Below are positions 1-6,930 of a stretch of DNA of 15,149 nt, piece by piece. The notes below the pieces were generated by a model. It made no database searches. It had not been told where the DNA came from and saw only the letters and a list, made by a program, of their open reading frames with translations. Numbering within the stretch: position 1 is the first letter of the stretch; each line of letters opens with the position of its first letter. The translations under genes and the position numbers were made by a program. This DNA is from Thermoplasmata archaeon. Its GTDB lineage: Archaea; Thermoplasmatota; Thermoplasmata; UBA10834. Where the stretch lies: the NCBI GenBank assembly GCA_025457845.1, contig JALOTO010000041.1, positions 1-15,149 on the forward strand. The letters run 5' to 3'.

Positions 1-56
1 TCCCTCTTGAGTATCTCGAGGACGAGCTCCCTCAGGTCCTTCTCTGGCGAGAACAT
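1..56 (-). CDS. Partial gene start, function unknown (runs off left edge)
   Basis: An ATG at 54-56 on the minus strand opens a frame reading MFSPEKDLRELVLEILKR up to the window edge, 18 codons with no stop. The residues look like a charged amphipathic helix; nothing identifies a family. It is called as a gene because a TATA-like element (TTTTATTA, 83-90) lies about 30 bp upstream of the ATG, which would give a leaderless or very short-leader transcript. The site-2 protease gene on the same strand ends 44 bp earlier, so this gene may have its own promoter. Only sequence to the left of the window could tell what it encodes. Confidence 0.5.
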   Translation of the reverse strand, partial: MFSPEKDLRELVLEILKR

Positions 57-82
57 TGGAACGGACCTGGTAACAGATTGGG

Positions 83-90
83 TAATAAAA
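83..90 (-). promoter_or_regulatory. TATA-like box for the left-edge gene
   Basis: TTTTATTA on the minus strand, about 30 bp before the ATG at 56. It lies in the 44-bp gap after the site-2 protease stop. The spacing fits leaderless archaeal transcription. Confidence 0.45.
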
Positions 91-100
91 CCCTTTTGGA

Positions 101-1699
101 CTAGAACCTCGGGCCGATGAGCTGCCAGACGATGAGCGCCAGTACGAACAGCGAAAGGAACAGTATCAGGTTCCCGACGGCCTTCTCGCGCTGCTCCTTG
201 GTGCTCTTGGGAAGGAGCTTAGAGAACAGGTAGTCCGCGCCGTCCCTGAATATGTAACCGCCGTCCAGGGGGACCGCGGGGAGCACGTTCGTCAGACCGA
301 CCATGAGGTTGAGCCAGAAGATCCAGTACAGGGAGTTCGCGACGACCCAGAAGGCCGACTCCGGCATCCAGTCCAGCGCGCCACCGGTCGTGTAGATGTC
401 GGTGATGGGGGAGCGCACAGGCGCGAGGTCGAGGAACGGCAGGGCGATCAGCCTGAGCCAGGAGCGCGAGAAGTCTGACATGCCCGAGTCATCGGCGAAC
501 GGATGCGCCAGGGCGTTGGAGTAGTAATCCGCATCATAGGCATACAGTCCCAGGGCGAGGAAGCCCGCGCCTATCGACCCCTTGCCCATGTTTGAGTCCT
601 CGTTGTCGCCAGGATAGTACTCCTCGTAGAACTCGTAGCGGTCGGAGAGGACCATGTGGGTGACCGACGGGTCGACCTCGAAGGTCCCATTCCCCTCGTC
701 GTAGCTCATCACGACGATGCTGACGTCCTGCCCCGCGCTAGTCGACGCGAGAGCGGAGCTCAACGAGTCCACGGAACCGATCGCGGTGCCGTTCAGCTCG
801 ACCAGCACCATGCCCGGCTCGAGCCCGTACTCGTCCCCGGCATACCCGTCCGTGACGAAGGCGACCACGACCCCGTCGACGACGTCGTCCAGGGTGCGCA
901 GCTCGCCGCCGTAGTAGTACTGGAGCGAGACCAGGGCCCCTGGGTCCGGGGCTTCGCGCTCCTCGAGGTCGTCTACCGATGCTATCGCCATCCCGCCCAC
1001 CGAGACGACGACGCTCCTCGGCTCCAGTCCTGCCATGTTAGCAGGGGAGTCCTCGACGACCCCCACGGCCAGCGCCCCTTCGTGCACCGGTTCCAGGGTC
1101 GACAGCATCCCGGTGAACATGCCGAGAACGACCATGGCGAGGATCATGTTGCTCGCAGGGCCTGCAGCGAATATCTTGGCCCGCTTGGACCGTGAGGCCC
1201 TCTTCGTCTCCTCCTCGTCGGGCTCGACGAAGGCCCCCATGGGGAAGACCAGGAAGAGGAGCCCGAGCGAGTTGACCTTGACCCCGGCCATCCGGCTCAT
1301 GACCCCGTGGGCGAGCTCGTGGACGATTATTGCCACGGCGAGCCCGAGGATGCCGTACCATAGAGGTATGACGGGATTGATGCCTGGTAGGCCGAGGATC
1401 AGCTCCGGGGAGGGCGGCTCCGCCACCTTCGACACTATGGTGGCCTCCCACAGCAGGAGAAGCATGATGAGGAACATGGCCGCCGCGCAGACCCAGAGGG
1501 ACACCTTGCCGTACAGGTTCCATATCCGAGTCCTGGCGGCCGCCCTCTCGATGAGCTCCTTCCCACGCTGGGTCTTCCACATCAGGAACGGCCCGTACAT
1601 GTTCATGCCGTGCCGCTCCAGCCACTTGGCCCGGTGGAGGAGATAGAGACCGACGATCCAGGATACGAATACGACCAGCGCGACCAGGTAACCGTTCAT
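101..1699 (-). CDS. Site-2 protease-type membrane metalloprotease (M50) with PDZ-like domains
   Basis: A 532-residue membrane protein expected to cleave transmembrane substrates within the lipid bilayer. The zinc-binding motif HELAH is at residues 127-131 in a hydrophobic helix. The second M50 signature, NVLPAVPLDGG, is at about 471-481 and supplies the third zinc ligand (Asp 479). Membrane helices are near 4-21, 66-85, 112-135, 145-160, 178-198, 445-470 and 508-528. Between the two active-site helices lies a long soluble stretch (about 200-430) with two PDZ-like segments, each with a G-L-E-P motif (AGLEPRSVVVSVGG and YGLEPGMVLVELNG), and a Tyr/Asp-rich acidic part that is probably extracellular. 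Gating PDZ domains are typical of the family. The start ATG at 1699 has a TATA-like box about 35 bp upstream. A 36-bp gap separates it from the DUF6015-like gene. The substrate is unknown. Confidence 0.9.
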   Translation of the reverse strand: MNGYLVALVVFVSWIVGLYLLHRAKWLERHGMNMYGPFLMWKTQRGKELIERAAARTRIWNLYGKVSLWVCAAAMFLIMLLLLWEATIVSKVAEPPSPELILGLPGINPVIPLWYGILGLAVAIIVHELAHGVMSRMAGVKVNSLGLLFLVFPMGAFVEPDEEETKRASRSKRAKIFAAGPASNMILAMVVLGMFTGMLSTLEPVHEGALAVGVVEDSPANMAGLEPRSVVVSVGGMAIASVDDLEEREAPDPGALVSLQYYYGGELRTLDDVVDGVVVAFVTDGYAGDEYGLEPGMVLVELNGTAIGSVDSLSSALASTSAGQDVSIVVMSYDEGNGTFEVDPSVTHMVLSDRYEFYEEYYPGDNEDSNMGKGSIGAGFLALGLYAYDADYYSNALAHPFADDSGMSDFSRSWLRLIALPFLDLAPVRSPITDIYTTGGALDWMPESAFWVVANSLYWIFWLNLMVGLTNVLPAVPLDGGYIFRDGADYLFSKLLPKSTKEQREKAVGNLILFLSLFVLALIVWQLIGPRF

Positions 1700-1730
1700 C
1701 TGAGGGACCGTGTCCAGGCGATGAGGATAC

Positions 1731-1740
1731 GTCTATTAAT
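1731..1740 (-). promoter_or_regulatory. TATA-like box before the site-2 protease
   Basis: The minus strand reads ATTAATAGA about 32-40 bp upstream of the ATG at 1699, overlapping the stop region of the preceding gene. It could allow transcription independent of that gene. Confidence 0.35.
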
Positions 1741-2167
1741 TGGTTTCATCGCGGTTCTGCTGGGCGTCCTTGTCCCCCATCGGCTCGGACCTGTGTCGCG
1801 CCCACTCCTCGTCCGATAGCTGCGAGTAGACGTCCATGGACTCATGGTCGTCCTTGGGGACGACCTCCTCCGCGTTGGCGAGCCTGAGGATCTGATCCTT
1901 CTTGAGTATCCAGAAGTGGATGCGCCAGAGCTTGCCCTTCTTCAGCAGCACCTCTTCCTGTGTGCTCGTGAGCAGACCCTCCTCCTCGAGCATGTAGAAC
2001 ACGTCGCGGTCCTCGGAGGTGAGCCTGTTGTCTATGACCTCGTCAGTGTACCCGAAGAAGCTCATGAGATACTCCGCAAGGTGCTTGATCTCATCGTCGG
2101 ACATGCCCTTCTTCCCGACGGTCTTCTTGAGGGCCTTCTCTACCTGTTGCATGGTGACAACAGTCAT
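1736..2167 (-). CDS. Small soluble archaeal protein, DUF6015-like
   Basis: 143 residues, no membrane helix, no signal peptide. The pattern is: N-terminal helix (QQVEKALKKTV), an acidic helix (SDDEIKHLAEYLMSFFGY), then EVIDNRLTSEDRDVFYMLEEEGLLTSTQEE followed by WRIHFWILKKDQI. The segment 'IDNrL..eDRdvFYmLEeEGLLt..eEe.L..gk.WRIhfWiL' matches what I remember of archaeal DUF6015 proteins and looks like a winged-helix-like fold. That family name is from memory and is not certain. The last 30 residues are polar and acidic and probably disordered. The ATG at 2167 is preferred because TATA-like GTTTTAGC lies about 31-38 bp upstream; a second ATG at codon 6 is possible. It sits between mptE and the site-2 protease. 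Confidence 0.65.
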   Translation of the reverse strand: MTVVTMQQVEKALKKTVGKKGMSDDEIKHLAEYLMSFFGYTDEVIDNRLTSEDRDVFYMLEEEGLLTSTQEEVLLKKGKLWRIHFWILKKDQILRLANAEEVVPKDDHESMDVYSQLSDEEWARHRSEPMGDKDAQQNRDETN

Positions 2168-2196
2168 CCCAATCCCAGATGGGAATCGAGTCCGTG

Positions 2197-2204
2197 GCTA
2201 AAAA
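2197..2204 (-). promoter_or_regulatory. TATA-like box before the DUF6015-like gene
   Basis: The minus strand reads GTTTTAGC 30-37 bp before the ATG at 2167, in the 52-bp gap after mptE. A small dyad, TCCCAGATGGGA (2175-2186 region), lies between the box and the start. Confidence 0.35.
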
Positions 2205-2219
2205 CGTGTCGTATCGAAC

Positions 2220-2903
2220 TCATCCGAAGATGTCGTCGCATCCGCTCACCTTCATGATGCGGACCCCCTCGACCTGGAGCTTGTCCATGACGACCTTCGC
2301 CCACTTGAGCTTCCTCCGCTTCGTCTCCGCGTCCTTGCCCAGCTTCTCCGAAGGGCAGTCGAGGTCGAACCCTGCGAGGAGTATCCTCCTCGCGCCGAGC
2401 GCCGCACAGATGCAGGCCGCGCGGTCGCCGTCCGTGAAGCCGCCGAAGTTGAACACGCCCTCGACTGGGGGGCACTGGCAGGTCCCAACGACGGGCTCGA
2501 CGAACCTGGGGACGTACTTCTTGACGGCGTCCATGTTGTCGCCGTGGGCGTGCACGAACACCGCGCTCCCCCTCGCGTTCGCCTCGATCTGCTCCTCGAC
2601 AATGCCGTCGAGGTCCGTGACGATCATGTTGGGGAGTATCCCCGCCTCGAGAAGCGCGGTCGTCGCAGTGTCGGCCGCGACGACGTAGCCCTCGAACTTC
2701 ATCGAGGACACCTCGTCCGCGAGGCATCTCGCGCCTCCGCAGACCGTCACCGTCTGCGGGAACATGGGATGGACCCTCTCTATGGACCGTGCCCCCTTGT
2801 CCCCGACGAGGGAGGCCATAAGCCTGGCGGCCTCCAGGTCCTTCTCCTCGCTGTAACCCATGTCCCGGCAGATGGTCCTGTAGATCGGCAACCAGATGGA
2901 CAT
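2220..2903 (-). CDS. mptE: 6-hydroxymethyl-7,8-dihydropterin pyrophosphokinase, archaeal MptE type
   Basis: 227 residues. MptE transfers pyrophosphate from ATP to 6-hydroxymethyl-7,8-dihydropterin, a step toward tetrahydromethanopterin or folate-type carriers, in the cytoplasm. The family signatures are all present: AADTATTALLEAGILPNMIVTDLDG (about 76-100), a VHAHGDN motif (117-123), and FGGFTDGDRAACICAALGARRILLAGFDLD (153-182). The C-terminal KRRKLKWAKVVMDKL helix also fits. The ATG at 2903 is chosen over the in-frame GTG at 2930 because the GTG would overlap the DUF373 gene and adds nine residues of no family character. The start is 10 nt after the DUF373 stop, so the two are almost certainly co-transcribed. 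Length is typical for the family. Confidence 0.9.
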   Translation of the reverse strand: MSIWLPIYRTICRDMGYSEEKDLEAARLMASLVGDKGARSIERVHPMFPQTVTVCGGARCLADEVSSMKFEGYVVAADTATTALLEAGILPNMIVTDLDGIVEEQIEANARGSAVFVHAHGDNMDAVKKYVPRFVEPVVGTCQCPPVEGVFNFGGFTDGDRAACICAALGARRILLAGFDLDCPSEKLGKDAETKRRKLKWAKVVMDKLQVEGVRIMKVSGCDDIFG

Positions 2904-2913
2904 CTTCAGGACT

Positions 2914-4065
2914 TCACGCCCCTGCCGCACCCTTTGTCTTGGCCTTCGCCTCGCTGCGCAGCGAGGCGTTCAGGACCGAGCTGAAGACCGCGATGAGTAT
3001 CCCGGTCACCATCTCCGCGATGACGATGACGAGGTCGTACTCACCCTCGCCCACGAAGAGCTCGAGCGCGTCGGTCGCCCCTTGGACGATGAACCCGGTC
3101 GCCAGCACGGAGACCATCATCACGATGAACGACCAGCGGATCTTCCCCGTCTGCAGGAATGCGTTTATCGCCTTCCCCGACTCGTACACGAAGACCCCGA
3201 ACACGAAGAACCAGATCGCCCCGGAGACGAATATGATGATGGAGATGGCCATGCTCCTGTCGTGCGGGAGCAGCGATTCCTGGTATGCAAGGGCGAGGTC
3301 ATATCCTATCAGTATGCCGACGACGGCTAGCACGAGACCGAGAATCGCGAACGGTATCGCGAGGCTACCCTGCTTCACCGACCGCTTCACGTACTCGACC
3401 CATTCGCGGGCCAGGTCCGCCCAGCGGTACGCCCACCCCACGAGGTAGAAACCGAGGACGACGCCGATCACGCCGAAAGCCATCTGCGACACGAGGCCGA
3501 TGTCCTCGTACCCTCCATCGGAGAACTGGATGAGCTTGGTCGCGAGGGACAGGAGGCCCCAGATGATCAGGACGAGCGAGAGCGGGACGATCCACTTGCG
3601 CCTCATCTTCTCGTCCTGGAGGGTCTTCACGATCATGTAGTAGGTGCCCTCGATGCTCTTGCTCTGCTTGACATACACCCTTCTGACCGAGTCGATCTTC
3701 ACCCTCGAGGATATCACCGGGTATATCGACTCGTCCTCGGCGCCGTCGCTGACGAGGATTGCCCTGTCGGGCTTGACGACCTCGAGGACGTTCTCCAGTT
3801 GGGTAGTGAGTATCAGGTCCGACTGGAACCCGACGTGCGAATCGCCCGACACGGTGGCGATCTCCGCCTCCATGCCCCGCTTGACAAGGTCGTCGTAGAG
3901 CTGGAGACCGGAGAGGATGGTGTTGGTGTCCACCTCCTCGGGGTCGGCCAGACCGAGCGCGACCATCGCATCGAGGTTCTCCTTGCGGCCGATGACGGGT
4001 CCGCTGATGCCCGCCTTCGTTCCCAAGTCATCGTCCCTGTCGACACAGAGGACAAGTATCTTCAT
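2914..4065 (-). CDS. DUF373 family membrane protein
   Basis: 383 residues, function unknown. The N-terminal 155 residues are soluble and carry the conserved acidic motif LCVDRDDDLG (6-15), a GPVIGRKEN segment (22-30), LADPEEVDTNTI (39-50) and VSDGAEDE (105-112). This is the pattern of archaeal DUF373 proteins. The rest is a membrane domain with about six helices near 158-178, 191-212, 236-258, 272-294, 311-330 and 343-364. It ends in a basic Ala/Lys tail. The DRDDD and SDGAEDE clusters could bind a metal or nucleotide, but that is inference. The start ATG at 4065 has TATA-like GGTAAAATAC about 30-38 bp upstream. It is the first gene of a likely operon with mptE. A 22-bp perfect palindrome lies within its 3' end. 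Confidence 0.85.
   Translation of the reverse strand: MKILVLCVDRDDDLGTKAGISGPVIGRKENLDAMVALGLADPEEVDTNTILSGLQLYDDLVKRGMEAEIATVSGDSHVGFQSDLILTTQLENVLEVVKPDRAILVSDGAEDESIYPVISSRVKIDSVRRVYVKQSKSIEGTYYMIVKTLQDEKMRRKWIVPLSLVLIIWGLLSLATKLIQFSDGGYEDIGLVSQMAFGVIGVVLGFYLVGWAYRWADLAREWVEYVKRSVKQGSLAIPFAILGLVLAVVGILIGYDLALAYQESLLPHDRSMAISIIIFVSGAIWFFVFGVFVYESGKAINAFLQTGKIRWSFIVMMVSVLATGFIVQGATDALELFVGEGEYDLVIVIAEMVTGILIAVFSSVLNASLRSEAKAKTKGAAGA
2947..2968. repeat. 22-bp perfect palindrome inside the DUF373 3' end
   Basis: The left arm CGCCTCGCTGC (2947-2957) is followed directly by its exact reverse complement GCAGCGAGGCG (2958-2968), with no spacer. It encodes part of the ASLRSEA segment, about 35-55 nt before the DUF373 stop and 45 nt before the mptE start. 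Confidence 0.85.
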
Positions 4066-4091
4066 GTCAGGCCTGAGGTAATGCCTCCCGG

Positions 4092-4102
4092 GTGTATTTT
4101 AC
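4092..4102 (-). promoter_or_regulatory. TATA-like box for DUF373-mptE
   Basis: The minus strand reads GGTAAAATACA about 27-37 bp before the ATG at 4065. It faces away from the box at 4151-4158, so this 109-bp gap is a divergent promoter. Confidence 0.45.
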
Positions 4103-4150
4103 CATCGGTGCGGCATACTGACCAGGTCATCCATGTGCGACTAGATACTC

Positions 4151-4158
4151 TTATATAA
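4151..4158 (+). promoter_or_regulatory. TATA box for the zinc-ribbon gene
   Basis: TTATATAA is 17-24 bp before the ATG at 4175. Archaeal spacing from TATA to transcription start would place +1 near 4180, so the mRNA is probably leaderless and may use the second in-frame ATG at 4181. Confidence 0.6.
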
Positions 4159-4174
4159 TGACCTAAGAATTATC

Positions 4175-4792
4175 ATGGCGATGGGCAAGAAAATGGAGGA
4201 TGCCGAGCCCAAGAAAGAATGCCCAAGCTGCGGCCTTGGTGTGGCCCTCGAAGCCACGGTCTGCGAGTTCTGCGGTTGGGACTTCGAAGAGGAAGACGAG
4301 TGGATACTCCAGATAGAGAAACTTGAGCGCGAACTGATGCTGGAGAAGCAGAAGTTCGAGCCCGGCACCGTCAACCACATGATCGAATCCACGCTGAGGA
4401 ACCCGATCCTCGACAAGGTGGACGAGCCTTTCGTCCCCCATCCTCCGGAACTTGACCCCGCTCCTCCGCCACCCAAGGACGATTACGAGGAGGAGGAGGC
4501 CAGACCTGCGCCACCGAAGGCAAGGACTCTCGCCCCGGTCAGAGAGGTCCGCCATGCACCACTGCCGGCGCAGGAGCCGAGGACGCGCGCCCTCAAGGCG
4601 CCGCCGCCGGCACCGACGACGAAGCCCGCCGAACCCTCACCGACGAGGACCAGGACGGTCAGGGCCCTCAAGCCTGAGCAGAAGCCTGCCCCCGAACCAT
4701 CTCCTCCTGCGAAGCATTCTGCCCAGCCCATCGCGGAGAGCCCACCCGCCCAGAGACGCACGAGGTCCGTGCGAAAGGTGAAGGGAGCCTGA
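4175..4792 (+). CDS. Zinc-ribbon protein with long disordered basic tail
   Basis: 205 residues if started at 4175. An N-terminal zinc ribbon has C16-x2-C19 and C30-x2-C33 (CPSCG and CEFCG). A charged helix follows (about 41-62, EDEWILQIEKLERELMLEKQK), probably a short coiled coil. From about residue 85 the protein is Pro/Ala-rich and probably disordered. It carries four related basic motifs: ARTLAPVREV (116-125), PRTRALKAP (135-143), TRTRTVRALKP (157-167) and RRTRSVRKVK (194-203). No enzyme domain is seen. A scaffold or nucleic-acid-binding role is only inference. The start is ambiguous: ATGs at 4175, 4181 and 4193, and the TATA box favours 4181 for a leaderless mRNA. It is divergent from DUF373. 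Confidence 0.75.
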   Translation: MAMGKKMEDAEPKKECPSCGLGVALEATVCEFCGWDFEEEDEWILQIEKLERELMLEKQKFEPGTVNHMIESTLRNPILDKVDEPFVPHPPELDPAPPPPKDDYEEEEARPAPPKARTLAPVREVRHAPLPAQEPRTRALKAPPPAPTTKPAEPSPTRTRTVRALKPEQKPAPEPSPPAKHSAQPIAESPPAQRRTRSVRKVKGA

Positions 4793-4826
4793 GGGTCCAG
4801 ACTCCCACCGTCTGTGTTAAGTAGAC

Positions 4827-4845
4827 ATTGGAGGATTACTCCAAT
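4827..4845. repeat. Perfect inverted repeat between zinc-ribbon gene and MBL gene
   Basis: ATTGGAG (4827-4833), loop GATTA, CTCCAAT (4839-4845): 7-bp arms and a 5-nt loop. It starts 34 bp after the zinc-ribbon stop and ends just before the remnant N-terminus of the MBL gene. It could act as an operator or an RNA 3'-end hairpin; there is no T-tract after it. Confidence 0.5.
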
Positions 4846-4859
4846 TCCTCAAGGGGGAC

Positions 4860-5449
4860 ACGCAGCTGCGCATAAGGTGGCATGGCCATGCCTGTTTTGA
4901 GGTACCCCCAAGGTGAAGGCGGACGTAGTCCTCGTCTCCCACGACCACTTCGATCACAACTGCCCTCGGCTCGTGACGGGACCGGACACAGCGGTCATAT
5001 CGAGACCGGTCATGACCGTCGAGCACGGCGTGAGGGTCGAGGGCATCGAGTCATTCCACGACGATTCCCGCGGCGCCAAGAGGGGCGCGAACATCATGTT
5101 CAGGTTCGAGATGGACGGGGCGTCGTTCTGCCACATGGGTGATCTCGGCCATCCCCTCGACGAGCTGCAGACTGACCGCATCTCGGGCGTGGACTTCCTC
5201 TTCGTGCCCGTCGGCGACGTCTTCACCATCGGACCCGAGGCTGCGAAGGCGGTCATAGATGAGGTCAAGCCGCGGGTCGCGGTCCCGATGCACTACAGGA
5301 CGGGCGGGCTCTCCCTCTCAATCAAACCTCTGGAGAACTTCCTGGACCTCTGCCCCAAGGACTCCGTGGTCCGCGTCGGGAACGAGGTCGACTTCTCGGA
5401 CGACGACCTCCCCACGACGGGCACCGAGTACTGGGTCTTCTCGCGGTGA
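4860..5449 (+). pseudogene. UlaG-like metallo-beta-lactamase-fold hydrolase, N-terminus broken
   Basis: The intact part, from GTG 4913 to the stop at 5449 (178 residues), contains the zinc motif HDHFDH, then SFHDDSRGAKRGANIMFRFEMDGASFCHMGDLGHPLDEL (metal-bridging Asp in GDLGH) and AVPMHYRTGG near the end. These are ligands of UlaG-like MBL-fold hydrolases. The expected first strand is found in another frame at 4860-4904, reading QLRIRWHGHACFEV, a good match to the family N-terminus (GHACFE). Between them about 19-20 residues, including the usual I-D-P strand, are missing, and the frame differs. The N-terminal frame has no ATG, GTG or TTG; ACG 4860 or CTG 4866 are the only candidates, preceded by AAGGGGG. 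So this is either a decayed gene or an assembly error. Translation from GTG 4913 would give a protein without the first beta-hairpin. It ends 2 bp from the convergent eif6 stop. Confidence 0.7.
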
Positions 5450-5451
5450 TA

Positions 5452-6111
5452 TCAGTAAAGGCCGAGGCCGTCCTCGAGACGGCCCAGCTCTATCGGGGTC
5501 GAGCGCGACCCTATGAACGCGCCCTTCCCGTTCGCGACCGCGCATGCGCCCACGAACGGCGTGCCGTAGTTGAGCGTCGCGACGGCGGCGGGTACCTTGA
5601 AGAACTCGGATATCTCCTTCAGCTCGGCCTCCGTGGTCCTCGGGTGGCAGAGCACGCCCTTGGATGTCGCGATGCACACCGAGCCGACGGTGCCTATCCC
5701 GGCGACGGGCCTCCTTATGACCTCGACACCCAGCACGTCCTCGATCATCTTCAGGGCGTATTTCGAGGCGGCAGGGTTCACGTACGCGCCGTGGTCGTTC
5801 GTCAGGATGTTGTTCCCCGCGGCGTTGAGCTTCTCCTCCATGATCCCCACCCGCATCCCCATCGGGAACCTTGCGAGCTCGTGCTTCTCGGCGAAGTTGG
5901 AGACCACCGCTCCGTTCGAGTTCATCGCAGCGAGGGAACCGACGACTATGGAACCAGCGATCGTGGTCTTCAGGAGGGGGACGCCGAGCGTCTCCCCTAT
6001 CTCCTTCGCCTTGCGCTCGTCCATCGTCTCTGGGACGACTGCGAGCTTCTCGCTGGCAGAACAGTAAACCCCTATGTACGGGCTACCGAAGACGTCACCG
6101 AGCCTCAGCAT
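5452..6111 (-). CDS. eif6: Translation initiation factor aIF6
   Basis: 219 residues. aIF6 binds the large ribosomal subunit and prevents early joining with the small subunit. The sequence shows the repeated five-fold propeller signature: GSPYIGVYC (N-terminus), GSIVVGSLAAMNSNGAVVS, LNAAGNNILTNDHGAYVNP, GIGTVGSVCIATSKGVLCHP and GTPFVGACAVANGKGAFIGS. Length is normal for the archaeal factor. ATG 6111 is chosen because the N-terminus then begins MLRLGDVFGSPY as in homologs; the open frame extends to a TTG at 6153 that would overlap rpl31e. The start lies 16 nt after the rpl31e stop, with a GGGG stretch in between as a possible ribosome-binding site. It is the last gene of the S19e operon. Confidence 0.95.
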   Translation of the reverse strand: MLRLGDVFGSPYIGVYCSASEKLAVVPETMDERKAKEIGETLGVPLLKTTIAGSIVVGSLAAMNSNGAVVSNFAEKHELARFPMGMRVGIMEEKLNAAGNNILTNDHGAYVNPAASKYALKMIEDVLGVEVIRRPVAGIGTVGSVCIATSKGVLCHPRTTEAELKEISEFFKVPAAVATLNYGTPFVGACAVANGKGAFIGSRSTPIELGRLEDGLGLY

Positions 6112-6127
6112 CCGCTTACCCCGAGGT

Positions 6128-6418
6128 TCACTCCTCTGGGAGTGAGACCTCAATGAGGCCGTCCTCGAACCTTATCGCCTTGACCCGCACCTTGCTCGGC
6201 GGGTTCTCGATGCCCTCGGACCATATCCTCTCGTTGACCTTGTTGTCGACCCAGACCTCGTGCTTCTTCCCCTCTTCGCCCTCGGAGGACTTGTCCGCCA
6301 TGTGCTGGATGACGTAGTCCTTGATCTCCTTCATCGCCCTGGGCGCGCGCTTCGTCCTCGGGATCTGCTTCGTGACAGTCAGCGGGATCGTGAATACCCT
6401 CTCGAGCTCCTCTACCAT
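6128..6418 (-). CDS. rpl31e: Large-subunit ribosomal protein L31e
   Basis: 96 residues, of normal length. L31e is a protein of the archaeal and eukaryotic 50S/60S subunit near the exit tunnel. The N-terminus ERVFTIPLTVTKQIPRTKRAPRAMKEIKDYVIQHM is characteristic. It is followed by VWVDNKVNERIWSEGIENPPSKVRVKAIRFEDGLIEVSLPEE, with the conserved W-x-x-G-x-x-x-P-P region. The segment ADKSSEGEEGKK is slightly longer and more acidic than usual. The start ATG at 6418 is 9 nt after the rpl39e stop; GAGGT overlaps that stop and serves as ribosome-binding site. The arrangement L39e-L31e-aIF6 is conserved in archaea. Confidence 0.95.
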   Translation of the reverse strand: MVEELERVFTIPLTVTKQIPRTKRAPRAMKEIKDYVIQHMADKSSEGEEGKKHEVWVDNKVNERIWSEGIENPPSKVRVKAIRFEDGLIEVSLPEE

Positions 6419-6427
6419 GTTAAGACC

Positions 6428-6583
6428 TCACACCTTCAGTTTCGTCCTTCTCCAGTGGCGCCTCTTGGGGTGCCTCAGGAAGGTCCTGTTCGTCCTCATC
6501 ATGACCCAGGCAGGGACCCTGCGGTTCCCCTTGGTGGCCCTCAGCAGCCTGAGCTTGCGTGCGTGCGGCTTGTGCTTGGACAT
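6428..6583 (-). CDS. rpl39e: Large-subunit ribosomal protein L39e
   Basis: 51 residues, the normal length for this tiny, highly basic protein that lines the peptide exit tunnel. Translation reads [20 protein letters not shown], then [15 protein letters not shown] and [16 protein letters not shown]. The segments [13 protein letters not shown] and [11 protein letters not shown] are the family signature. The ATG at 6583 is preceded by GAGATGA a few bases upstream, and the gene begins 4 nt after the stop of the PDCD5 gene. It lies in the middle of the S19e operon. Confidence 0.95.
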   Translation of the reverse strand: MSKHKPHARKLRLLRATKGNRRVPAWVMMRTNRTFLRHPKRRHWRRTKLKV

Positions 6584-6587
6584 GGCG

Positions 6588-6920
6588 TCATCTCCTCTCG
6601 ATCTTGATCTCTCTCTTCGACGGCATGATCTTCCTTAGGATCTGCCTGAGCGTGTAATCGTCTATCTGCTGGTTTATCCTACCAGACTGCACCAGCATGA
6701 TCAGCTGGTTCTCGACCGTCTCGACGACGTCCGGCCGGGTCATCCTCAGGTTGGCGAGGCGTTCCCGCGCCTCAGGCGTCAGGAGCTGGCGCATGACCAT
6801 TGCGCGCTGGGTGTCGATCTGCTTCTGCTGTTCCTGCATGAGGGCTTCCTGTTGCGCCCTCGCCTGCAGCTCCTGCAGCTTCCTCTGCCTGAGAGCATCC
6901 AGCTCCGCCTCGTCCGCCAT
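6588..6920 (-). CDS. PDCD5-family DNA-binding protein
   Basis: 110 residues, the usual length for archaeal PDCD5 (TFAR19) homologs. The pattern is a long charged N-terminal helix ([31 protein letters not shown]) and then the compact bundle [53 protein letters not shown]. The family signatures [17 protein letters not shown] and QSGRI are clear. The C-terminus is basic ([11 protein letters not shown]). Archaeal members bind nucleic acids in vitro; the cellular role is not settled. ATG 6920 is chosen because the homologous N-terminus [14 protein letters not shown] begins there. It starts 10 nt after the rps19e stop with a GAGA purine run. The pairing with S19e is conserved in archaea. Confidence 0.93.
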   Translation of the reverse strand: MADEAELDALRQRKLQELQARAQQEALMQEQQKQIDTQRAMVMRQLLTPEARERLANLRMTRPDVVETVENQLIMLVQSGRINQQIDDYTLRQILRKIMPSKREIKIERR

Positions 6921-6930
6921 CTGTCTCAGC

